Part shown: one piece after another, positions 6,373 through 10,592 of the stretch
Layout of the letters: each line of letters starts with the position of its first letter
How positions within the stretch are numbered: the stretch's first letter is position 1
The notes under the pieces: generated by a model
Told to the model about the DNA's origin: nothing
Databases searched by the model: none
What the model saw: only the letters and a program-made list of their open reading frames with translations
Made by a program: the position numbers and the translations under genes
Assembly (NCBI GenBank): GCA_900545735.1
Contig: URAC01000029.1
Span: forward strand, 1 to 10,592
Length of the DNA: 10,592 nucleotides
Direction: 5' to 3'
DNA from: an uncultured Bacillota bacterium
Lineage (GTDB): Bacteria; Bacillota; Clostridia; Christensenellales; UBA1242

Positions 6373-7213
6373 ATTGCTTTATTATAGAATCTATCAACTC
6401 TTTTCCTTCACTTGATATGTATTTTTCATTATAAACTACATTGATAGGGATAATTGGTAATTCAAATTTAGTGTCTATAATATTAAATTGTTCATGGTTT
6501 TGAATTAATTCTTTGGCGATATAAAATATTGCATCAACTTTACCCATTAATGACAAAGCAACCTGATTTGAATTGAACTCGTATTTAGGTTCTATTTGAA
6601 TATTATTTTTCAATAATGTTTTATTAAGTTCTTTTCTGGCTTGAGTAGTGGCAAGTGGCATTGCAAAAATACATTTAGAGAAATCATCGTCTTTAAGTTG
6701 TTTATCTTTACTTGAAACAAATTGCATGTGTAAAGTTGCAACTTCAATTTTATTTAATTTTCCTAGATATGTACCAGCAATAATAGCAAATTCTAATTCT
6801 TTATTTTCAACTTTTTTTATTAAATTATCAAAGTTGTCATCCAATATCTTAAAATTTACATTATGACTTAACTTAAGTTGTTCTTTTAAAGAAGCTAACG
6901 CATTAATCAAATAAGACTGTATTCCAAAAGTTAATCTATAATTTTCAATTGTGGACTTATGGAATAAAGTTTGCTCTGCCATTTTTAGAGTATTAAAACT
7001 GTCTTCAACATACTCAAGAAGATCTTTCCCTGTTTTTGTTAGTTCTATTTTTTTGCCCCTTCTTATAAACAAAGTTGTGGAAATGGATTTTTCTAATTCA
7101 GATATTGTATAACTAATGGCAGGTTGCGACACACCAAGTTCTTTTGCTGCAAGCGAAAAGTTTCCTAATTTAGCTACATAGTAGAAAACTTTATAATAAT
7201 TAAAATCAATCAT
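6371..7213 (-). CDS. LysR-type transcriptional regulator
   Basis: A 280-residue LysR-type regulator. The N-terminal winged helix-turn-helix spans residues 3-62: FYYVAKLGNFSLAAKELGVSQPAISYTISELE (10-41) is the classic LysR recognition motif, followed by LFIRRGKKIELTKTGKDLL (48-66). Residues 90-280 form the two-lobed periplasmic-binding-type effector domain, with VENKELEFAIIAG (112-124) and MGKVDAIFYIAKELI (222-236). LysR proteins bind as tetramers and switch with a small-molecule ligand, which cannot be inferred here. ATG 7213 has AGAGG 8-9 nt upstream. Unlike most LysR genes it is not divergent: it lies in tandem upstream of the MazG-led operon, separated by its own terminator. Control of that operon is plausible but unproven. 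Confidence 0.93.
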   Translation of the reverse strand: MIDFNYYKVFYYVAKLGNFSLAAKELGVSQPAISYTISELEKSISTTLFIRRGKKIELTKTGKDLLEYVEDSFNTLKMAEQTLFHKSTIENYRLTFGIQSYLINALASLKEQLKLSHNVNFKILDDNFDNLIKKVENKELEFAIIAGTYLGKLNKIEVATLHMQFVSSKDKQLKDDDFSKCIFAMPLATTQARKELNKTLLKNNIQIEPKYEFNSNQVALSLMGKVDAIFYIAKELIQNHEQFNIIDTKFELPIIPINVVYNEKYISSEGKELIDSIIKQ

Positions 7214-7231
7214 AATAATACCTCTTAACTT

Positions 7232-7259
7232 ATTATAACATTTTTTTATGATAAATCAA
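7232..7259 (-). promoter_or_regulatory. Promoter of the LysR-type gene
   Basis: On the minus strand, -35 TTGATT (7254-7259), 16-nt spacer, -10 TATAAT (7232-7237) preceded by TGT, an extended -10. The -35 overlaps the palindrome TGATAAATCA (7249-7258), a plausible autoregulatory site. Confidence 0.7.
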
Positions 7260-7318
7260 GTTAATATAAACAAAATCTTCTAATATCATTAAAATGTCAC
7301 GAATTTGTGCAGAAAAAA

Positions 7319-7333
7319 TGCAAAATTTTTGCA
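7319..7333. repeat. Perfect 7-1-7 palindrome
   Basis: TGCAAAA-T-TTTTGCA: 7-base arms around one central base, 60 bases upstream of the LysR promoter -35. The geometry suits a dimeric DNA-binding protein. No U-tract follows a stable stem, so it is not a terminator. Confidence 0.5.
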
Positions 7334-7396
7334 AAAGTGTTGTTTTTTAGTGTATTATTTTTGTATTGTGTTGTATAATATTGTTTGTAAAATATG

Positions 7397-7436
7397 AATT
7401 GCCAAAATGCTAGTAAAATAAGGCGTTTCAGCAATT
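7397..7436. repeat. Imperfect inverted repeat / hairpin
   Basis: AATTGC-CA-AAATGC (7397-7410) faces GCGTTT-CA-GCAATT (7423-7436): two 6-bp stems, one G-T pair, flanking a symmetric CA/CA internal loop, closed by a 12-base loop. It lies 67 bases before the tRNA fragment. It may be a structured RNA, a protein-binding site or part of an attachment region; no known family is recognised. Confidence 0.45.
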
Positions 7437-7502
7437 TTATAAACGATAAAAATGGTGAAAAACGACACAAAAACTCAAACCCGTGATAAAAGAATTTGAT
7501 TT

Positions 7503-7546
7503 CTTCGGAACCATTATGGAGGGTTCGAGTCCTTCTGGGAGCACCA
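7503..7546 (+). pseudogene. tRNA 3' half (possible tRNA-Arg(TCG)), candidate att scar
   Basis: The 3' half of a tRNA. CTTCGGA (7503-7509) fits a 7-base anticodon loop reading TCG, then ACCAT (3' anticodon stem), TATG (variable loop), GAGGG-TTCGAGT-CCTTC (7519-7535; five-pair T-stem with a canonical T-loop), TGGGAGC (3' acceptor strand), A73 and CCA (7544-7546). The matching 5' parts are absent: no GCTCCCA acceptor strand, D-arm or ATGGT stem strand occurs in the preceding sequence. Identity stopping at the anticodon loop is the usual footprint of tyrosine-recombinase integration into a tRNA gene, which leaves an intact tRNA at one junction and the 3' half at the other. The Arg assignment rests only on the loop and is tentative; a decayed tRNA is the alternative. 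Confidence 0.72.
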
Positions 7547-7579
7547 TTTATATTAAATATACTGCAAGTTTTTTATATT

Positions 7580-7612
7580 AAAAAAGCCAACCTGTTTAGG
7601 TTGGCAATTTTT
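7580..7612 (-). terminator. Strong intrinsic terminator, possibly bidirectional
   Basis: Perfect 8-bp stem GCCAACCT / AGGTTGGC (7586-7605) with a 4-base loop. On the minus strand it ends in TTTTTT right after the PTPS-like gene stop, closing the PerR-PTPS operon. On the plus strand AATTTTT follows, so it could also stop transcription through the tRNA remnant. Confidence 0.9.
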
Positions 7613-7618
7613 AATTTA

Positions 7619-8185
7619 TTATTTTTTTCTATAACCGCATTTTTCGCATACGCCATTTTCATTGAGCGCAATTCCGCAAAGTGGGCAACGTTCTAATGAA
7701 ATCCTTGATGGGAATTCTGCAGAACCTGCGTTAACTCCGCTTGTAAATGTAAGTTTAACAATGTTCAATTTGTCTTTTAATAGGTCATATACAATTTTAA
7801 TCATTCCTTCAACAGTCATTGTTTCTTTTGTTACAACCAATCTGCATTCTGGGTAAGCAGTTGCAAGTTCAGTTTTAAATGCTGGACCTTTCATAGTGTT
7901 GCTTGGCGCGCCATTTCTAATTCCTTGTTCTTCATAAACTTTCAAAATAGCTGGAAGAAGTGGGTCATCTTCTCTCAAAACTAATGCGTGGTCGAAATTT
8001 TGCAAAACCTCCCAAGCAGTTTTTTTTATTTCATTGCAAGGGAAAACCATATTTACCCCTTCATTTACTGAATCTTCAACTTCGATAGTTAAAGTTCCTG
8101 TGTGTCCGTGCAAATATTGCGCTTCACCTTTAAACCCATAAAAACGGTGAGCATATTGCAAGTCAATAGATGTAATACTTCTCAT
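7619..8185 (-). CDS. 6-pyruvoyl-tetrahydropterin synthase/QueD-family homologue with zinc-ribbon tail
   Basis: A 188-residue member of the PTPS/QueD T-fold family, which act on 7,8-dihydroneopterin triphosphate in queuosine, tetrahydropterin or folate routes. Zinc ligands are H13 (YAHRF), H26 and H28 (LHGHTG); FDHALVL (64-70) and TVEGMIKIVYDLL (124-136) match family segments. Odd points: no Cys occurs before residue 50, so the catalytic Cys that precedes HGH in QueD is missing (E21 is nearby, as in PTPS-III-like variants where Glu replaces Cys); the usual C-terminal E-T is replaced by TSG (148-150); there is an insertion around 72-118; and a CX2C-X9-CX2C zinc ribbon (C167, C170, C180, C183) is appended. 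QueD is usually near 120 residues. ATG 8185 has AAAGGAG 7 nt upstream, 1 nt after the perR-like stop. Exact reaction unknown. Confidence 0.85.
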   Translation of the reverse strand: MRSITSIDLQYAHRFYGFKGEAQYLHGHTGTLTIEVEDSVNEGVNMVFPCNEIKKTAWEVLQNFDHALVLREDDPLLPAILKVYEEQGIRNGAPSNTMKGPAFKTELATAYPECRLVVTKETMTVEGMIKIVYDLLKDKLNIVKLTFTSGVNAGSAEFPSRISLERCPLCGIALNENGVCEKCGYRKK

Positions 8186-8186
8186 T

Positions 8187-8579
8187 TTATTCTCCTTTTA
8201 TTTTTTGACATTCTTCGCAAATGCCTTTAAACATAAGGTCATAGCCATCAACTATAAATCCGTGTGAATTTTTTATGGAATTTTGCAAATTTTTAATAAA
8301 ATCCATATCCACATCAACAACTTTGCCGCATTTAACACATCTTATGTGATAATGATTTTCGCAGATATGGTCATAATGGTCCGCCCCACCCGGAACTTCT
8401 AATCTACGAATTTCACCAGCATCAGCAAGCTCTTTCAAATTGCGATACACGGTTGTTTTGCTAATATTTGGATAATTAGCAACAACACCCTCATACACTT
8501 CTTCAGCAGTGGCGTGGCCTTTTAACTTTCGCACCATTCCCAAAACCAAATTGCGCTGAAGTGTGTTGCGTTGAATCAT
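8187..8579 (-). CDS. perR: Fur-family regulator, PerR-like peroxide sensor
   Basis: A 130-residue Fur-superfamily repressor. The N-terminal winged helix contains ATAEEVYEGV (23-32) and ISKTTVYRNLKELADAGEI (39-57), the Fur DNA-recognition helix. The structural zinc site is C81/C84 and C121/C124. The regulatory metal ligands of Bacillus PerR all have counterparts: H22 (GHATAEE), D70 (HYDHI), H76 and H78 (NHYHIRC) and D89 (KVVDVD); Asp at the last position rather than Glu favours PerR over Fur. The family represses peroxide-stress genes until metal-catalysed His oxidation releases DNA. No peroxide-defence gene is in view. It is co-transcribed with the PTPS-like gene. ATG 8579 has AAAGGAG 11 nt upstream. 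The gene symbol is by motif and not confirmed. Confidence 0.9.
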   Translation of the reverse strand: MIQRNTLQRNLVLGMVRKLKGHATAEEVYEGVVANYPNISKTTVYRNLKELADAGEIRRLEVPGGADHYDHICENHYHIRCVKCGKVVDVDMDFIKNLQNSIKNSHGFIVDGYDLMFKGICEECQKIKGE

Positions 8580-8611
8580 AGTTTTTGCTTCTCCTTTATG
8601 TTCTTATTGAT

Positions 8612-8640
8612 AATAAATGCTAATTGCAACTAATTGTCAA
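8612..8640 (-). promoter_or_regulatory. Promoter of the PerR-PTPS operon
   Basis: On the minus strand, -35 TTGACA (8635-8640), 17-nt spacer, -10 TTTATT (8612-8617). The spacer carries the direct repeat CAATTAG-TTG-CAATTAG. It faces away from the AbrB-like promoter about 50 bases to the right. Confidence 0.65.
8620..8636. repeat. 10-bp-phased direct repeat in the perR promoter
   Basis: CTAATTG-CAA-CTAATTG on the plus strand: two 7-base copies one helical turn apart, inside the -35/-10 spacer. It is not a canonical 7-1-7 Per box, but its position suits an autoregulatory operator. Confidence 0.45.
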
Positions 8641-8686
8641 CTAAATTATGATAATTTTTTAAAAAATTTTTTAAACCACAAATCGC

Positions 8687-8715
8687 TTGACAAAAAAGTA
8701 TCTATATTTTAATAT
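8687..8715 (+). promoter_or_regulatory. Promoter of the AbrB-ABC transporter operon
   Basis: -35 TTGACA (8687-8692), 17-nt spacer, -10 TAATAT (8710-8715). Upstream lie A- and T-tracts (8655-8673) that may act as an UP element. It is followed by a leader with three 9-base repeats. Confidence 0.75.
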
Positions 8716-8716
8716 T

Positions 8717-8743
8717 AAGTAAGAAAAGTAAGAAAAATAAGAC
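8717..8743 (+). repeat. Three tandem 9-base repeats in the AbrB-like leader
   Basis: AAGTAAGAA, AAGTAAGAA, AAATAAGAC in direct succession, immediately downstream of the -10 and ending before the GAGGTG ribosome binding site. The position suits a repressor array, perhaps for the AbrB-like product itself, since that fold binds A/T-rich DNA. Confidence 0.5.
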
Positions 8744-8756
8744 AAATGAGGTGAAT

Positions 8757-8963
8757 ATGGAAACAAATAAATTTATTTGGACAACAAAAGTAACAAGCAA
8801 AGGTCAGATTGTGCTTCCAAAACAAGCAAGAGAAGTTTTTGATATTAATGAAGGCGACACTTTGATTTTGTTTGGAGATAAAGAAAAAGGCATAGCGATT
8901 GCAAAATATGACGAATATTTAGCTTTTGCCGAAGCAATTTTTAAAGCAAAAAATGGAGATTAA
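8757..8963 (+). CDS. AbrB/MazE/SpoVT-type DNA-binding protein
   Basis: A 68-residue protein with one swapped-hairpin AbrB-type domain. KVTSKGQIVLPKQAREVFDINEGDTLILFG (residues 11-40) is the family signature (V-T-x-K-G-Q-I-x-L-P...G-D). These proteins bind DNA as dimers; small ones serve as transcriptional regulators or antitoxins. No toxin gene adjoins, whereas an ABC exporter gene pair follows directly, so autoregulation of the transporter operon is more likely than toxin control. ATG 8757 is chosen because GAGGTG lies 3 nt upstream (5 nt from GAGG); an in-frame GTG at 8751 is itself part of that site. The gap to the ATPase gene is 2 nt. Confidence 0.9.
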   Translation: METNKFIWTTKVTSKGQIVLPKQAREVFDINEGDTLILFGDKEKGIAIAKYDEYLAFAEAIFKAKNGD

Positions 8964-8965
8964 AA

Positions 8966-9676
8966 ATGATTGAAATTAAAAACTTAACTAAAAAATTTGG
9001 AAAACTAACAGCAGTAAATGATGTCAGTTTTTCAATCAAAGATAATGAATGTTTTGCCCTTTTAGGCCTTAATGGTGCGGGAAAAACAACACTTATCAAT
9101 ATGCTTTCCACAAGTTTAAATCCAACTAGCGGAAATGCCACTATCGAAGGCTTCGATTTAGTTCATGACAAAAAGAAAATTCGAACTTTCATAAATATAT
9201 CTCCACAAGAAAATGCTATTGCAAAAAATTTGACTGTTGAAGAAAATCTTAAATTAATCGCATCACTTTATGATGTTCCTAATAGCCAAGAAAAAATTAA
9301 AAATTTGATTGATAAATTTGGGCTTCAAGAAAAAGAAAAAGTTTTGTGTAAAAAACTAAGTGGTGGACAAATGCGAAGACTTAGCATTGCCCTTGCAATT
9401 TTGACAGAACCTAAACTCTTGTTTTTAGATGAACCAACACTTGGTCTAGATGTAAAAGCACGAAAAAAATTATGGGAAATCATACAAAACTTAAAAAATA
9501 AAATGACAATCATTTTAACAACTCATTATCTTGAAGAAGTTGAATGTTTGGCAGACGATATCGCTATCATAAGTCGCGGAAAAATTAAAGCGATAGGGGC
9601 GCTCAGCGAAATATTAAATCAAACGCATTGTGAAACTCTAGAACAAGCCTTTATTAGCCTTTCGGAGGAAGAATAA
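8966..9676 (+). CDS. ABC transporter ATP-binding protein
   Basis: A 236-residue cytosolic ATPase subunit. Walker A is GLNGAGKTT (34-42, K40), Q-loop Q81 in ISPQEN, ABC signature LSGGQ (131-135), Walker B LLFLDEP (151-157, catalytic E156), D-loop GLD (160-162) and H-loop H187 (TTHYLEE). Sequence type and partner are those of ABC-2 exporters (the drug, antibiotic or Nod-factor export group). ATG 8966 has GGAG 7 nt upstream, and the gene ends in a TAATG overlap with the permease gene. Substrate unknown. Confidence 0.96.
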   Translation: MIEIKNLTKKFGKLTAVNDVSFSIKDNECFALLGLNGAGKTTLINMLSTSLNPTSGNATIEGFDLVHDKKKIRTFINISPQENAIAKNLTVEENLKLIASLYDVPNSQEKIKNLIDKFGLQEKEKVLCKKLSGGQMRRLSIALAILTEPKLLFLDEPTLGLDVKARKKLWEIIQNLKNKMTIILTTHYLEEVECLADDIAIISRGKIKAIGALSEILNQTHCETLEQAFISLSEEE

Positions 9677-10413
9677 TGAAAAAGACATTAGCGCTTACAC
9701 AAAGAAATATTAAAGAAATGATAAGAAATCCTCTTAGCATTGTGTTCTGTTTGATTTTTCCAGTTTTAATGCTAGTTTTAATGCAAGTAATTTTTATGAA
9801 TTTAGAATATATTCCAGACAACTTTAAAATAGAAAATTATGCAAGCGGAATTTGCGTTTTTGGCTACGCATTCATAGGAATGTTCGTTTCACTTCAAATT
9901 GCCTCAGATAAAAACACTTCTTTTATGAAAAGATTAAACATTGCCCCAATTAACAAATTTGACTATTATTTTAGTTATATTCTTTCCGCCCTTCCACTTG
10001 CGATATCCCAAACAATTATATTTTTTGCCATTGCATTAATTTTCAAATTTCCACTTAACGCTAACATTTTGTTAAGCATCATATATCTAATTCCTTCGGC
10101 AATTTTATATATCTCTCTTGGAATTATGATTGGAATAATTTGCAAAAATGAAAAACAAACAGGGCCAATCTCGTCAATTTTTATTTCCTTAATTTCAGTT
10201 TTGGGCGGAGTTTTTATGCCATTAAATATGCTAAAAAGTGGTTTTGCAACATTTGTTAATTTGCTTCCATTCAGTCATTCCGTGGCAATTTCAAGCGAAA
10301 TCCAAACTATTGGCGCAAGCGCTATCTATCCACACATTTTATTCTTAATCGGCTACACTGCCCTATTTTTGATTGTATCTTTAATAATAGAAAAAATCCG
10401 CGATAAACGATAA
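9676..10413 (+). CDS. ABC-2 type transporter permease
   Basis: A 245-residue integral membrane subunit with six predicted helices, roughly at residues 20-42, 56-77, 100-124, 129-154, 160-185 and 213-238. GGVFMPLNML...FATFVNLLPFSHSV (about 176-204) is the characteristic ABC-2 segment before the last helix. With the preceding ATPase it should form a homodimeric two-subunit exporter. The start overlaps the ATPase stop (TAATG), with GGAGG in the ATPase's last codons, so subunit synthesis is coupled. The substrate cannot be told; DrrB-like drug export and self-protection are possible. No terminator is recognisable in the 130 bases downstream. Confidence 0.93.
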   Translation: MKKTLALTQRNIKEMIRNPLSIVFCLIFPVLMLVLMQVIFMNLEYIPDNFKIENYASGICVFGYAFIGMFVSLQIASDKNTSFMKRLNIAPINKFDYYFSYILSALPLAISQTIIFFAIALIFKFPLNANILLSIIYLIPSAILYISLGIMIGIICKNEKQTGPISSIFISLISVLGGVFMPLNMLKSGFATFVNLLPFSHSVAISSEIQTIGASAIYPHILFLIGYTALFLIVSLIIEKIRDKR

Positions 10414-10543
10414 AAAATTGAAACATCAAAAATTAAACTAATAACTTATGCCATAACAAGCATTTGAAAAAATTAACATTATAGATAATTCTTTTAATAA
10501 CTAATAAATATTTTTTTTCATTTTTCTTAACCTACTATCTACT

Positions 10544-10592
10544 CTGTCTCTTATACACATCTCCGAGCCCACGAGACTAGGCATGATCTCGT
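10544..10592. other. Nextera/Tn5 sequencing adapter (artefact)
   Basis: Mosaic end at 10544-10562, remaining read-2 adapter to 10577, i7 index TAGGCATG at 10578-10585, then the start of the P7 tail. Inverted copy of the left-end block; genomic sequence ends at 10543. Confidence 0.98.

Larger units (their letters stand above)
7260..7502. other. Noncoding stretch between LysR gene and tRNA scar
   Basis: No credible gene on either strand. It holds a perfect 7-1-7 palindrome (7319-7333), a 69-base segment without C on the plus strand (7333-7401) that includes a TATAAT at 7374-7379 lacking a good -35, and an imperfect hairpin (7397-7436). A purine-rich stretch follows up to the tRNA fragment. If the fragment is an attachment site, this would be the end of the integrated element, where recombinase or directionality-factor sites are expected. 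Confidence 0.5.

Noticed and set aside
7430..7546. A complete tRNA gene
   Set aside because: No GCTCCCA acceptor strand, D-arm or 5' anticodon stem strand precedes the 3' half.
7496..7696. 66-codon plus-strand reading frame with hydrophobic segments
   Set aside because: It runs through the tRNA fragment and the terminator and into the antisense of the PTPS-like gene; no plausible RBS.
8751..8963. MazE-type antitoxin of a toxin-antitoxin pair
   Set aside because: No PemK/MazF-like or other toxin gene follows; the next genes are an ABC ATPase and permease.
10414..10543. Terminator or small gene after the ABC permease
   Set aside because: Only AT-rich sequence with a T run near 10510; no stem of adequate length and no reading frame with an RBS.
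1..10592. 46-base terminal inverted repeats, as of a transposon or linear plasmid
   Set aside because: They match Nextera adapter plus index exactly, including the Tn5 mosaic end; they are library artefacts.

Overview
The window is an unfinished short-read assembly contig from a low-GC bacterium, most likely Bacillota (Clostridia-like). Supporting signs are strong AGGAGG-type ribosome binding sites, sigma-A-like promoters, a PerR-type repressor, TGG-encoded Trp with the standard code, and tightly packed genes. Both ends (1-46 and 10544-10592) are untrimmed Nextera/Tn5 adapter, so genomic sequence runs from 47 to 10543.

Left part (47-6274, minus strand): one operon of eight genes, read from right to left, with gaps or overlaps of 0-20 nt. 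In transcription order it encodes a MazG-like nucleotide pyrophosphohydrolase, a nucleoside 2-deoxyribosyltransferase-fold protein resembling CMP hydrolases of the MilB/BlsM type, a radical SAM enzyme with a Cys-rich C-terminus, a GT-B glycosyltransferase, a DegT/DnrJ-family PLP aminotransferase, two different BioF2/FemAB-like acyltransferases, and a second DegT-family aminotransferase cut off by the contig end. This set parallels peptidyl-nucleoside antibiotic pathways (blasticidin S, mildiomycin): release of a free base from a nucleotide, transfer of the base to a sugar, radical SAM modification of the sugar, transamination, then amino-acyl decoration. The product assignment is inference; the enzyme families are seen in the sequence.

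Middle (6275-7618): a sigma-A-like operon promoter with a palindrome on its -10, a LysR-type regulator with its own promoter and terminator, and a roughly 300-base noncoding stretch with a 7-1-7 palindrome, a C-free segment and an imperfect hairpin. It ends in a 3' half of a tRNA (anticodon loop to CCA, 7503-7546) with no matching 5' half. That scar is what tRNA-targeted integration leaves at the far end of an element, so the LysR gene and biosynthetic operon may lie on an integrated island whose boundary is about 7503.

Right part (7580-10543): probable host chromosome. A PerR-like regulator and an atypical zinc-ribbon-tailed 6-pyruvoyl-tetrahydropterin synthase homologue form a minus-strand operon ending in a strong terminator. 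Divergent from it, an AbrB-like DNA-binding protein, an ABC ATPase and an ABC-2 permease form a plus-strand operon. No CRISPR array, rRNA, integrase or transposase is visible.
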